Shown here: positions 8,549-20,366 of the stretch, one piece after another
Position numbering within the stretch: the stretch's first letter is position 1
Layout of the letters: each line of letters starts with the position of its first letter
Translations under genes and position numbers: made by a program
Source: Xanthomonas pisi DSM 18956
GTDB lineage: Bacteria > Pseudomonadota > Gammaproteobacteria > Xanthomonadales > Xanthomonadaceae
Assembly: GCF_001010415.1 (NCBI RefSeq)
Contig: NZ_JPLE01000055.1
Coordinates: 1-38,116, forward strand
DNA: 38,116 bases
Direction: 5' to 3'
Notes under the pieces: model-generated
The model's input: the letters and a program-made list of their open reading frames with translations, nothing else
Told to the model about the DNA's origin: nothing
Database searches by the model: none

Positions 8549-8694
8549 TGCGTGCGCGGGCTGCGATGACCTCGACATACCACTGCGGCACCAGCCACGG
8601 CAGCTGGCTCAGCTGCGCCCTGCACTTGCCTTCACACCTGCCCGGCACCCGCCCGCTAGCGAGCGCGACCATGCTGCGCTGCAGCTTGGCAATG

Positions 8695-8713
8695 TAGTTA
8701 TGATCTATAACTA
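8695..8713. promoter_or_regulatory. AT-rich palindrome, candidate MarR-family operator
   Basis: TAGTTAT-N5-ATAACTA is a perfect 7-bp inverted repeat around GATCT. It stands out as an AT island in GC-rich surroundings and has the size and symmetry of a MarR-type operator. It lies about 290 bp upstream of the MarR gene, which is far for simple autoregulation, so a second promoter may start here. Assigning it to this regulator is inference. Confidence 0.45.
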
Positions 8714-8999
8714 TTCCGAAACGCAATCACTTGCCGACCGGATCTCATGTCCACCCCGTGCCTGGATCACCGCCGTCCCCCGCACACCGCAGCGCCGTAT
8801 CGCTGTCAGGTGCGGGCGTGCCAGGGCGGCGTGGCGACGACATGCACGTGCGCATGGTCCCAGCATGGTCCGACAGCCTGCGTGTCCACATCGCCAGGCC
8901 TGGCCGCGTCTACAATGCGTTGCACGCCGGGGATCGGCGTTGCGGATCGGGCGCATGGCGCGTACCGCTCCGCCCGCTGCCTTTGTCGCGAGAACCGTC

Positions 9000-9476
9000 A
9001 TGCCCGCTACTGCCACTGCCGCACCGTTGCCCGATGCCATCACCGCGGTGGACCAGGCGCGTCTGCTGCGACTGCTGGGCTACCGCATCACCCGCACCGA
9101 GTTGCTGGTGCGGCGGATGTTTCAGGAATGCGTTGCCGCCTTCGATCTGAAGCCGGTCGATTTTTCCTTATTGATGCTGGTGGATGGCAACCCGGGCATC
9201 AACCAGCGCCAGATCGGCGACGTGCTGCATGTCTCGCCACCGAACCTGGCCATCGTGGTGGCGCGGCTGGTCAAGCGCCGTCTGCTGCGGCAGGTGCGCG
9301 GGCGTCAGGACCGGCGCATGCAGCATCTGTCGTTGACCCCGGCCGGCGTCACCCTGCTGACCGATGCCGAAGCCGAGGTGCTGCGCATGGAACAGCAGCT
9401 CAGTGCGGTGCTCGGCACCAGCGAGGCGCCGCTGCTGCGCGCGCTCGATCGCCTGGATCGGCTCGATACGCCGTAA
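9000..9476 (+). CDS. molR: MarR-family regulator of the aryl-alcohol/aldehyde cluster
   Basis: A 158-residue winged-helix protein. Helices are seen at about residues 15-50 (LLRLLGYRITRTELLVRRMF). The DNA-reading part is at about 70-105 (INQRQIGDVLHVSPPNLAIVVARLVKRRLL) and the wing is RQVRGRQDRRMQHLSLT at about 100-120, followed by a C-terminal dimer helix. MarR proteins usually repress neighbouring catabolic genes and release DNA on binding a phenolic ligand or CoA thioester. It is the first of four co-directional genes (channel, SDR, aldehyde dehydrogenase) and probably controls them. The order matches, from memory, the molRKAB cluster for monolignol use in X. citri; the symbol rests on that. 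The frame opens further upstream, but the ATG at 9000 fits the family length. Confidence 0.8.
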   Translation: MPATATAAPLPDAITAVDQARLLRLLGYRITRTELLVRRMFQECVAAFDLKPVDFSLLMLVDGNPGINQRQIGDVLHVSPPNLAIVVARLVKRRLLRQVRGRQDRRMQHLSLTPAGVTLLTDAEAEVLRMEQQLSAVLGTSEAPLLRALDRLDRLDTP

Positions 9477-9623
9477 GCCCTCTGCGCCGGCTCCCTGCCG
9501 GGCAGCGTGATCTCAGCAACGTCTTGATGGCACGTGCCGTACGCAGCGCGGGGATCGCCCCTGCCTGATCGCGTGCCCGGTGGCACGCCCCGCTGTTTCC
9601 TTCCAACGCTGGAGATGTGCGCA

Positions 9624-10634
9624 GTGATTCGATCATCGGTGGTGCATGGCGTGGCTGTATGGGCAGCGTGGCGGGTGCGTGCAGCGCTCGGCATCGTGGC
9701 GCTGCTTGCGAGCGGGGCCGCGCTTGCGCAGGGCGTGCCGCAGAGCACGGCGTTGACCAATGGCCTCAACACCGGTGGAACGAGTTTTCTGGATGGTTTT
9801 ACCCGCACCACGCCCGGCTGGGCGGTGGTCACCTACCTGCGACAGACCTCGCTGGATTCGGTGAAGGACGCGCGCGGCGACGATGTGCCGGTGTTCGACA
9901 ACCCGCACATCGACTCGACGCTGCTGTTGACCCAGGTCGCTTATGTCACGCCCTATAAAGTGTTCGGTGGCGCATTGGGCATCAACACGCTGCTGCCATT
10001 GATCAAGCTGGATGCCTCGTTCGGCCGCAACAGCATCGCCACCTTGCGCGACAACGGCGCCGGGGTGGGCGATCTGACCTTCGGCCCGTATCTGCAGATG
10101 TTGCCGGTGATGCGCGATGGGCGGCCGGTCTTCTCGCAGCGGTTCGAGTTCGACGCGGTGGCGCCGATCGGCAAGTTCGACCGCGACCGCGATCTCAACC
10201 AGGGCTCCGGCTATTGGTCGCTGATCCCCAATTACGCGTTCACGGTGCTGCCCACACCCAACTGGGAAATCAGCGCACGCCTGAACTACGTCTACAACTT
10301 TCGCAGCGAGCGCCGGCCCAACCTGCCCGACGGGTTCGACTTCCGCAACGGCCAGGCTGGCGATGCCGGCTGGATCAATTTCGCCAGCTCCTGGGAAGTG
10401 GTGCCGGACGTGCGCCTGGGCATCAACGCGTACTACCTCACCCAATTTCGCGATAACCGTACCAATGGTCAGCGCGTGCCCGACAGCCGCCAGCGCGTGT
10501 TCTACGCAGGTCCGGGCGGCGTGTGGCGATTCGATGCCAACAACATCCTGTTCGCCAATGTGTATCTGCCGGTGGAGGTCAGGAACGCGGCTTCCGGCAA
10601 CAACGTCAACGTGCAGTACGTCCATGTGTTCTAG
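9624..10634 (+). CDS. Outer-membrane channel of the SphA/phenol MetA family
   Basis: An exported protein of about 336 residues. An N-terminal signal sequence (AALGIVALLASGAALA before QGVPQ) is followed by a mature region with alternating aromatic and polar residues, typical of a beta-barrel. It resembles the meta-pathway phenol degradation family (PF13557, SphA-like), which is thought to help hydrophobic or aromatic compounds cross the outer membrane. The GTG at 9624 is preferred because GGAG lies nine bases before it. The ATG at 9615 lies too close to that GGAG to use it. It sits between the MarR regulator and the alcohol dehydrogenase, so uptake of aryl alcohols or aldehydes is the likely role. 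By order it would be molK of the molRKAB cluster; I am less sure of that name. Confidence 0.8.
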   Translation: MIRSSVVHGVAVWAAWRVRAALGIVALLASGAALAQGVPQSTALTNGLNTGGTSFLDGFTRTTPGWAVVTYLRQTSLDSVKDARGDDVPVFDNPHIDSTLLLTQVAYVTPYKVFGGALGINTLLPLIKLDASFGRNSIATLRDNGAGVGDLTFGPYLQMLPVMRDGRPVFSQRFEFDAVAPIGKFDRDRDLNQGSGYWSLIPNYAFTVLPTPNWEISARLNYVYNFRSERRPNLPDGFDFRNGQAGDAGWINFASSWEVVPDVRLGINAYYLTQFRDNRTNGQRVPDSRQRVFYAGPGGVWRFDANNILFANVYLPVEVRNAASGNNVNVQYVHVF

Positions 10635-10667
10635 CGCCGGCGCAGCTGGCTCCTACGGAGGGTGGCA

Positions 10668-11435
10668 ATGAATTTGCAGAACAAGACGATCGTGGTGACC
10701 GGTGTGGCGTCGGGCATCGGCGCAGAGGTCGCACGGCTTGCGCGGTTCCATGGCGCCACGGTGATCGGTGTGGATCGCACGCCGGCGCAGATGACCCTGC
10801 ATGGCTTCCATCAGGCCGACCTGGGCGATCCGGCCTCCATCGATGCGCTGGTGCGCGCACTGCCTGAGCAGATCGATGCGTTGGCCAATGTGGCCGGCGT
10901 GCCGGGCACCGCACCGCTGGACGTGGTGGCACGCGTCAATTACCTGGGGCTGCGTCATCTGAGCCAGGCGCTGTTGCCGCGCATCGCTTCCGGCGGCAGC
11001 ATCATCAATGTCGCCTCGATCCTGGGCGCCGAATGGCCGCAGCGGCTGGACCTGCACAAGCAACTGGCCGCTGCCGAGAGTTTCGACGCCGGCACGGCCT
11101 GGCTGGCCGCGCATCCGGTGGCGCACGACACCTGCTATCAGTACTTCAAGGAAGCCTTGATCGTGTGGACCTTGCTGCAATCGCGGCCGTGGTTCGCCGA
11201 GCGCGGCGTGCGCGTCAACAACGTCTCACCCGGGCCGGTGTTTACCCCGATCCTCGGCGATTTCGCCGCTATGCTGGGCGAGGCGCGCGTCAAGGAAGAC
11301 GCCAAGCGCATGACGCGCCCGGCGTATGTCGACGAAGTGGCCGAGGCGATCGTGTTTCTTGCATCGGATGCGGCGCGCTGGATCAACGGCATTACCTTGC
11401 CGGTCGATGGCGGCCTGGCATCGACCACGCTGTAG
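10668..11435 (+). CDS. molA: SDR-family coniferyl/aryl-alcohol dehydrogenase
   Basis: A 255-residue short-chain dehydrogenase. The NAD-binding motif is TGVASGIG near residue 12, with Asp in GVDRTP pointing to NAD preference. NVAG is at about residue 76, the Ser region is NVAS, and the catalytic Tyr/Lys pair is in YQYFK, leading into EALIVWT. The C-terminal WINGITLPVDGG is standard for SDRs. The pattern resembles coniferyl-alcohol dehydrogenase (CalA) and 3-alpha-hydroxysteroid dehydrogenase-like SDRs. It would oxidise cinnamyl-type alcohols to aldehydes in the cytoplasm. The ATG at 10668 follows GGAGG with a six-base spacer; an upstream GTG at 10662 lies too close. It is followed 31 bp later by the aldehyde dehydrogenase, supporting a two-step oxidation. 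Confidence 0.85.
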   Translation: MNLQNKTIVVTGVASGIGAEVARLARFHGATVIGVDRTPAQMTLHGFHQADLGDPASIDALVRALPEQIDALANVAGVPGTAPLDVVARVNYLGLRHLSQALLPRIASGGSIINVASILGAEWPQRLDLHKQLAAAESFDAGTAWLAAHPVAHDTCYQYFKEALIVWTLLQSRPWFAERGVRVNNVSPGPVFTPILGDFAAMLGEARVKEDAKRMTRPAYVDEVAEAIVFLASDAARWINGITLPVDGGLASTTL

Positions 11436-11466
11436 TTCCCCACTATTTTCAGCAGGAGGCTAGACC

Positions 11467-12948
11467 ATGAATGCTCTTCCCAGCGCAGCGGTTGCTGCGA
11501 ATGCGACACCCGCGTGGCACGGCTGCATCTTCAACGGCGAGTGGGTGCCGGGCCACGGCGGCGCGTTGCCGATCCATGAGCCGGCCACCGGCGGGTTGCT
11601 GCACGAGGTGAGCAAGGCCGATCTGGCCGATGTTGCCGCCGCCATTGCACAGGCCAAGCAGGCGCAGCGCGCCTGGGCCGCCACCACGCCACGCGAACGC
11701 GCTGCGGTCTTTCACCGCGCCGCGCAGGCGATGCAGGCACGCAGTGCCGAAGCCGCATTGCTGATCGCACGCGAAACCGGCGGCATCCTGCCCAAGGCGC
11801 AGCGTGAGGTCGATGAAGCGGTGGTGTTCTACCAGCAGGCTGCCGGCCTGCCGTTGCAGGCGATGGGGCAGGTGCTGCCGACCGGCGCCGGCCAGCTCAG
11901 CCTGGCCCGTCATCTGCCGCTGGGCGTAGTGGCGGTGATCTCCCCGTTCAATTTTCCATTGATCCTGTCGCTGCGTTCGGTGGCGCCGGCACTGGCGATG
12001 GGCAATGCGGTGATCCTCAAGCCAGACCCGCGCACGCCCTACACCGGTGGCGTGATCATTGCGCAGGTGCTGGAAGAAGCCGGCCTGCCCAAGGGCTTGC
12101 TGCATGTGCTGCATGGCGATGCGCAAATTGGGCAGGCGCTGGTGGAAGCGCCGGATATCCCGATGATCGCCTTTACCGGCTCCACTGCAGCCGGCCGCCG
12201 CATCGGCGAACTTGCCGGGCGACACCTGAAAAAGGTGTCACTGGAACTGGGCGGCAACAACGCGGTGATCGTGCTCGACGATGCGGATCTGGACCGCGCC
12301 GCCTCGGCGATCGCCTTCGGTGCGTACATGCACCAGGGACAGATCTGCATGGCCACCGGACGGGTGCTGGTACAACGCAGCGTGGCCGATGCGCTGACCC
12401 AGCGTCTGGCGGAAAAAGCACGGCATCTGCCGGTCGGCGACCCGGTCAGCGGCACCGTGGCATTGGGGCCGATCATCGATCAGCGCCAACTGCAGCGCGT
12501 GATCGATATCGTCACCGACAGCGTCGCCGCCGGCGCAGTGGTGGAAGCCGGGGCAACCAACGAGGGCTTGTTCTACGCAGCGACCGTGTTGTCCAACGTG
12601 CGTCCGGGCATGCGTGTGTTCGATGAGGAAGTGTTCGGGCCGGTGATCAACATCACCGTGTTCGACACCGATGAAGAGGCCGCGCAACTGGCCAACCACG
12701 GCGAATATGGGTTGGCTGCCGGCATCATGTCGACCTCGGTGTCGCGGGCGCTGGCACTGGGCGAGCGCCTGCATACCGGCTTGCTGCACATCAACGACCA
12801 GACCGTGGCCGATGAAGTGATCAACCCGTTCGGCGGCACCGGCGCATCCGGCAACGGCACCAGCGTCGGTGGTCCTGCCGATTGGGAGCAGTACACGCAC
12901 TGGCAGTGGCTGACGATCAAGAGCGAGGTGCCGCAGTACCCGTTCTGA
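11467..12948 (+). CDS. molB: Aryl-aldehyde dehydrogenase (vanillin/coniferyl/benzaldehyde dehydrogenase type)
   Basis: A 493-residue NAD(P)-dependent aldehyde dehydrogenase. Visible landmarks are SPFNFPL (about 160), the cofactor motif FTGSTAAGRRIG (about 237), the general-base Glu in LELGGNN (about 261), the catalytic Cys in HQGQICMATGR (about 295) and EEVFGPV (about 392). It most resembles vanillin and benzaldehyde dehydrogenases, which turn aromatic aldehydes into acids. A strong GGAGG lies seven bases before the ATG. Paired with the upstream alcohol dehydrogenase it would complete oxidation of lignin-type alcohols to acids that feed the pob and van routes. The hairpin at 12955-12984 closes the transcript. 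Exact substrate range cannot be read from sequence. Confidence 0.88.
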   Translation: MNALPSAAVAANATPAWHGCIFNGEWVPGHGGALPIHEPATGGLLHEVSKADLADVAAAIAQAKQAQRAWAATTPRERAAVFHRAAQAMQARSAEAALLIARETGGILPKAQREVDEAVVFYQQAAGLPLQAMGQVLPTGAGQLSLARHLPLGVVAVISPFNFPLILSLRSVAPALAMGNAVILKPDPRTPYTGGVIIAQVLEEAGLPKGLLHVLHGDAQIGQALVEAPDIPMIAFTGSTAAGRRIGELAGRHLKKVSLELGGNNAVIVLDDADLDRAASAIAFGAYMHQGQICMATGRVLVQRSVADALTQRLAEKARHLPVGDPVSGTVALGPIIDQRQLQRVIDIVTDSVAAGAVVEAGATNEGLFYAATVLSNVRPGMRVFDEEVFGPVINITVFDTDEEAAQLANHGEYGLAAGIMSTSVSRALALGERLHTGLLHINDQTVADEVINPFGGTGASGNGTSVGGPADWEQYTHWQWLTIKSEVPQYPF

Positions 12949-12954
12949 TGGCAG

Positions 12955-12984
12955 GTGCCGAGGCCGATGGGTTGGCCTCGGCAC
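12955..12984. terminator. Bidirectional hairpin between molB and pobR
   Basis: GTGCCGAGGCC and GGCCTCGGCAC form a perfect 11-bp stem around an 8-base loop, seven bases after the molB stop and before the convergent pobR gene. It could act on both transcripts. Confidence 0.6.
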
Positions 12985-13074
12985 TGGCTGCAGGGAGGGC
13001 GGGACCGCGTCGCGGTGTCCGCGTCCAGATCGTCGCAGTGGCTTGGCGCGCTGCGTCAGCAGCGCCGGATCGAC

Positions 13075-13971
13075 TCACTCGCCGGTGCGAAAACGCGTCG
13101 GCGAGCAGCCTGCATGCCGCGCGAAGTAGCGGCTGAAATACGCAGCATCGAAAAATCCAAGTGCCGCAGCAATCTGCTGCACGCTCAGGCTGGTGTAGCG
13201 CAGGTTGCGACGTGCTTCGAGCATGATCCGGCGCTGTAGCAGTTCCAGCGCCGAGGCATCGGCGAGCCGCCGGCACAAGGCATTGAGATGTCCCGGCGTC
13301 AGCCCCAACTGGTCGGCGTAGCGGGAAATCGGCCAATGCGCGCGATAGTGCTGGTCGATCAGGGTTTGATACGCGCGCAGATGACGCAGCGCCGGATCGG
13401 CTTGCGCGTTGGCCACGGCCGCCTCTTGCAGGCCTTGCAGCGCGGCGCGCGCTGTCCAGATCACCAGCTGCGTCGCTGCGGCCTGCAGCGCGGCCTCGTG
13501 CCCGACGCGCTGATGCGCATGGTCGTCGGCGATGCTGCCGAACAGTACATCGAGCAAGCGTCGCGATGCCTTGACCGGCAGTACTGCCGGCATCGCCAGG
13601 CCGGATTGCAGCAACGGTGCAGCGTTCAAAGCGCTGCGCACCAGAGGCATGCACAAGGTGATGATGTGCCCGCGTACCCGCGGGTCGAACGCAAACCCGT
13701 GCACGCACAGCGGCGGCAGCCACACCACGCTGGCGCCACGCAGACGCTGGGTGCGTCCATCCAGGTGCAGGGTCGCCGGCCCGCGCTGCACATACAGCAG
13801 CTGCGCCAGATCTTCATGCCGGTGCGGGGTGATGTGCCAGTCGTGCAGCCGGCTGCGCGCGGCGATCGATTCCCAATGCAATAACTCCGGCGCGTCGGCG
13901 TGCCGCTCGCCGTACAGGCCGAAGGCGGGAACCGCAGCGACTGCAGGAGCATTGCGTGCGCGTGTAGGCAT
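13075..13971 (-). CDS. pobR: AraC-family activator of 4-hydroxybenzoate catabolism
   Basis: A regulator of 298 residues with an N-terminal cupin-like ligand domain (about 30-150, HITPHRHEDLAQLLYV...LHLDG). The C-terminal AraC double helix-turn-helix is at about 205-295: ISRYADQLGLTPGHLNALCRRL and VQQIAAALGFFDAAYFSRYFARHAGCSPTRFR. It is divergent from pobA, with only 96 bp between the starts, the usual arrangement of pobR and pobA. It should activate pobA in response to 4-hydroxybenzoate. The ATG at 13971 is taken as start; a TTG at 13986 would add five residues. No ribosome site decides between them. This is the AraC type of PobR, as in Pseudomonas and Azotobacter, not the IclR type of Acinetobacter. 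Confidence 0.88.
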   Translation of the reverse strand: MPTRARNAPAVAAVPAFGLYGERHADAPELLHWESIAARSRLHDWHITPHRHEDLAQLLYVQRGPATLHLDGRTQRLRGASVVWLPPLCVHGFAFDPRVRGHIITLCMPLVRSALNAAPLLQSGLAMPAVLPVKASRRLLDVLFGSIADDHAHQRVGHEAALQAAATQLVIWTARAALQGLQEAAVANAQADPALRHLRAYQTLIDQHYRAHWPISRYADQLGLTPGHLNALCRRLADASALELLQRRIMLEARRNLRYTSLSVQQIAAALGFFDAAYFSRYFARHAGCSPTRFRTGE

Positions 13972-14052
13972 CGTCGAAAAGTCCAAGCACTGCGCGCAAT
14001 CATCCCTTCAATGGTCGCGTTTGGCTACCGACACTGCAGGCCTGATCATTGA

Positions 14053-15246
<1,194 letters not shown>

Positions 15247-15458
15247 GGCCGCCTGTTCAAAGGTAATTTCTTTATCACCAGGAAGTTGCGAAGTTCCCTG
15301 GTGCACTTTGCGTAGGCTAGCGCGACAGCCGATGTGCTCGGTAGGGTGGCATGGACGCGTGGTGGTTGCTGTCTGTGCACGGACGCGTCCTTGCCCCAAT
15401 CGCGCCGTGCGCCAACTCCCCCGCGAGCGCACGGCCCGTTTCCTTCCAGGAGATCCCC

Positions 15459-15971
15459 ATGAAAAAGATCGTTTCCCGCGCCTTGTTGCTGATCATGCTG
15501 GTCGCACCGATGGCGGCGTTCGCGCAAACCGCCGTCACTGAGAACACCAATCACCAGAAGATGCTGCTCGGTTCCAATTGGTACGAAACCGCCAACAAGC
15601 GGCTGGTCTACGACTTCTGGCGGATCGTGTTCGAAGCCGGGCAGGTGCAGTACGCGCCGATGTACATGGACAAGAATTACATCCAGCACAACCCGAATGT
15701 CGCCAATGGGCGCGATGCGTTCATTGCGTTCTTGACTGCCTTCGTGAAGCCGACCCCGGTGCAGCCGCGCGTGCAGTTGCCGTTGGTCGCCATTACCGCC
15801 GATGGCGATCTGGTCACGCTGGTGTCGGTCCGTACGCTGCCGGACCCGCGTAACCCCGGCAAGACCTATACCACCACGTGGTTCGATATGTTCCGCATCG
15901 AAAAGGGTCTGATCAAGGAACATTGGGACCCGGACACCATCGCCGGTCGCGCAAATACCAGCGGCCAGTAA
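15459..15971 (+). CDS. Exported SnoaL/NTF2-like protein
   Basis: A 170-residue protein with a clear signal peptide (MKKIVSRALLLIMLVAPMAAFA, cleavage before QTAV). The NTF2/SnoaL-like fold follows from about residue 40 to 160: YDFWRIVFEAG, MYMDKNYIQHNPNVANGRDAF, TTTWFDMFRIEKGLIKEHWD. AGGAG with a six-base spacer marks the ATG at 15459. It is predicted to be periplasmic or secreted. Such proteins are annotated as SnoaL-like or predicted ester cyclases, with unknown substrates. It lies 212 bp downstream of pobA and may be separately transcribed. A perfect 19-bp inverted repeat follows its stop. Whether it acts on aromatics is open. Confidence 0.83.
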   Translation: MKKIVSRALLLIMLVAPMAAFAQTAVTENTNHQKMLLGSNWYETANKRLVYDFWRIVFEAGQVQYAPMYMDKNYIQHNPNVANGRDAFIAFLTAFVKPTPVQPRVQLPLVAITADGDLVTLVSVRTLPDPRNPGKTYTTTWFDMFRIEKGLIKEHWDPDTIAGRANTSGQ

Positions 15972-15977
15972 TGTTTG

Positions 15978-16016
15978 ACGTATCGCCGGCCTGCACCGTG
16001 CAGGCCGGCGATACGT
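15978..16016. terminator. Perfect 19-bp inverted repeat, bidirectional terminator
   Basis: The arms 15978-15996 and 15998-16016 are exact complements around one central base (left arm begins ACGTATCGCCGG, right arm ends CGGCGATACGT). It lies six bases after the NTF2-like gene stop and between it and convergent glpK. Position and strength point to transcription termination on both strands. Confidence 0.7.
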
Positions 16017-16081
16017 ACAACAGGTAACCACTCGGTACCGCAGCAGGACGCGCTCGGGCAATCGCCGTCAGGCCCGGTCGC

Positions 16082-18536
<2,455 letters not shown>

Positions 18537-18666
18537 GCGCGCATGCTCGCGAGAAGATCATCGCAACGCACAGGCGATTGCGACACGCGCGTCGGCGCGC
18601 AGGGGGAGTGGGTCGTGCTCATCGGGGGTGCCCTCCACAGGGTGATGCAGGCAGTGCGCCAGGATA

Positions 18667-18698
18667 CGTTGCCGGACGACCCGTCCTCGCCGGCAACG
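18667..18698 (-). terminator. Hairpin after glpD
   Basis: CGTTGCCGG and CCGGCAACG form a perfect 9-bp stem around a 14-base loop, nine bases after the glpD stop on the minus strand and ahead of glpF. Confidence 0.5.
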
Positions 18699-18706
18699 CG
18701 GTATGT

Positions 18707-20221
18707 TCAAACAATCGCGAGCTCGGCGGGTTGGAGCGCCTGCGCCTGCAGATACGCTTCCAGCCGCTGACGTCCGTCCGCATCGATCCGCAGCCCGAGT
18801 TTGCTGCGACGCCACAGGATATCGTCGGCGGTCTGCGCCCATTCGTGTTGACGCAGGTAGTCCACCTCGGCCTGGTACAGGTCTGCACCGAAGTGCTCGC
18901 CCAGGCCGGCCACGTCCTGCGCATCGCCCAGCAGCCGTTCTGCGCAGGTGCCGTAATTGCGCACCAGCCGCTGCGCGGTGGCGGCAGGGAGCCAGGGGCG
19001 CGCGTTGCGCACGCGCTCAAGCAGGCTGGCGATATCGCGCTGTTCGCCGCCCGGCAGCGCATCGCCGCGCGCGGTCCATGCCGGCTTGCGTGCGCCCAGC
19101 GCATGCGTGAGCCGGTCGACTGCTTCTTCGGCGAGCTTGCGGTAGGTGGTCAACTTGCCGCCGAACACATTGAGCAGCGGCGCGCCGTCGGTGATGACTT
19201 CCAGTTGATAGTCGCGCGTCACCTCGGCGGCATTGTCTTCGGCATCGTCCAGCAGCGGGCGCACGCCGCTGTAGCTCCACACCACATCGGCAGGGCCGAT
19301 CTGCTGCTGGAAATACAGGTTCACCGCATCGCACAGGTACTGGATCTCGGCCGCATCGATCTTGGGAGCGGCGGGGTCGGCCTCGTAGTCGACGTCGGTG
19401 GTGCCGATCAAGGTGAAGTCATGCTCGTACGGAATGGCGAACACGATGCGCCGGTCCGGTTGCTGGAAGATGTAGGCGTGATCGTGATCGAACAGCTTGG
19501 GCACCACGATGTGGCTGCCCTTGACCAGGCGCAGCGCATGCTGGTGCGGCACCGCGGCCACCTTGTCCAGGAACGACACCGCCCACGGGCCGGCGGCATT
19601 GGCCAGTGCGCGCGCCTGCACGGTGCGGCGGCGGCCATCGCGGTCTTCGAGTTCGGCGTACCAGAACCCGGCATCGCGCCAGGCACCCACGCAGCGCGTG
19701 CGGGTGTGGATCCTGGCGCCGCGCTTTGCCGCGTCCATCGCGTTGAGCACCACCAGTCGTGCGTCCTGCACCCAGGCGTCGGAATACACGAAGCCGGTGC
19801 GCAGCGATTCCTGCAGCGGCTGGCCAACCGGGTGCGTGCGCAGCGACAGCCGGCGCGAGCGCGGCAGGCTGCGCTTGCTGCCCCCGAGATGGTCGTACAG
19901 GAACAGGCCGGCGCGAATCATCCAGGCCGGACGCAGATGCGGCTGATGCGGCAACAGAAAGCGCAGCGGCCAGATGATGTGCGGGGCCAGGCGCAACAGC
20001 ACTTCGCGCTCGGCCAGCGCCTTGCCGACCAGTGCGAACTCGTACTGCTCCAGATAGCGCAAGCCGCCATGGATCAGCTTGGTGCTGGCGCTGCTGGTAT
20101 GCGCGGCCAGATCGTCCTGCTCGCACAGGCACACCGACAGGCCGCGTCCGGCCGCATCGCGGGCGATGCCGACCCCGTTGATGCCGCCGCCTACCACCAG
20201 AAGATCGTACGTCTCGCCCAT
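18707..20221 (-). CDS. glpD: Aerobic glycerol-3-phosphate dehydrogenase
   Basis: A membrane-associated FAD enzyme that oxidises sn-glycerol 3-phosphate to dihydroxyacetone phosphate and passes electrons to ubiquinone. The 504 residues match the family. The N-terminus has the FAD motif VVGGGINGVGIARDAAGRG, then TSSASTKLIHGGLRYLE; later come TDVDYE and SGVRPLL. GGAGG stands five bases before the ATG. Upstream is a strong GlpR operator (20265-20286), so repression by the neighbouring GlpR is expected. The C-terminal cap domain is intact. Confidence 0.97.
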   Translation of the reverse strand: MGETYDLLVVGGGINGVGIARDAAGRGLSVCLCEQDDLAAHTSSASTKLIHGGLRYLEQYEFALVGKALAEREVLLRLAPHIIWPLRFLLPHQPHLRPAWMIRAGLFLYDHLGGSKRSLPRSRRLSLRTHPVGQPLQESLRTGFVYSDAWVQDARLVVLNAMDAAKRGARIHTRTRCVGAWRDAGFWYAELEDRDGRRRTVQARALANAAGPWAVSFLDKVAAVPHQHALRLVKGSHIVVPKLFDHDHAYIFQQPDRRIVFAIPYEHDFTLIGTTDVDYEADPAAPKIDAAEIQYLCDAVNLYFQQQIGPADVVWSYSGVRPLLDDAEDNAAEVTRDYQLEVITDGAPLLNVFGGKLTTYRKLAEEAVDRLTHALGARKPAWTARGDALPGGEQRDIASLLERVRNARPWLPAATAQRLVRNYGTCAERLLGDAQDVAGLGEHFGADLYQAEVDYLRQHEWAQTADDILWRRSKLGLRIDADGRQRLEAYLQAQALQPAELAIV

Positions 20222-20264
20222 CGGTGCCTCCGTCCAGGTGCGCGGTTAGCGAACCTAAGTTGTC

Positions 20265-20286
20265 ATGTTCGAACATATTCGAACAT
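20265..20286. promoter_or_regulatory. GlpR operator ahead of glpD
   Basis: TGTTCGAA and TTCGAACA are perfect inverted halves separated by four bases. They match the TGTTCG...CGAACA pattern known for GlpR operators. The site lies about 45-65 bp upstream of the glpD start, where it would block the promoter. Confidence 0.8.
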
Positions 20287-20366
20287 CGAACCTTTTCGGG
20301 GCGTGAAGAAGCGGATCACCTGTAAATCAAGGCGTCAGCGGATGGAATGGGAGATGGATTGGTTCA

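Larger units (their letters stand above)
8503..8999. other. Intergenic region ahead of the MarR gene
   Basis: About 500 bp. The left end has the terminator hairpin at 8529-8548. The middle holds an AT-rich palindrome (8695-8713). TACAAT at 8911-8916 is a good -10 candidate for the MarR gene, giving a leader of about 75 bases, although no strong -35 is visible 17 bp upstream. No protein-like frame was found. Confidence 0.45.

Noticed and set aside
5785..8625. A 946-residue minus-strand frame over the MFS and HD-GYP genes
   Set aside because: It is antisense to two genes with clear motifs; composition is His/Arg/Gln-rich as expected of a shadow frame.
8711..9043. Minus-strand 110-residue gene divergent from molR
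   Set aside because: Arg/Ala-rich composition, no ribosome site and overlap with the molR start.
15277..15303. Terminator after pobA (CACCAGG...CCTGGTG)
   Set aside because: A 7-bp stem with an uneven interior and no T-run; too weak to list as a feature.
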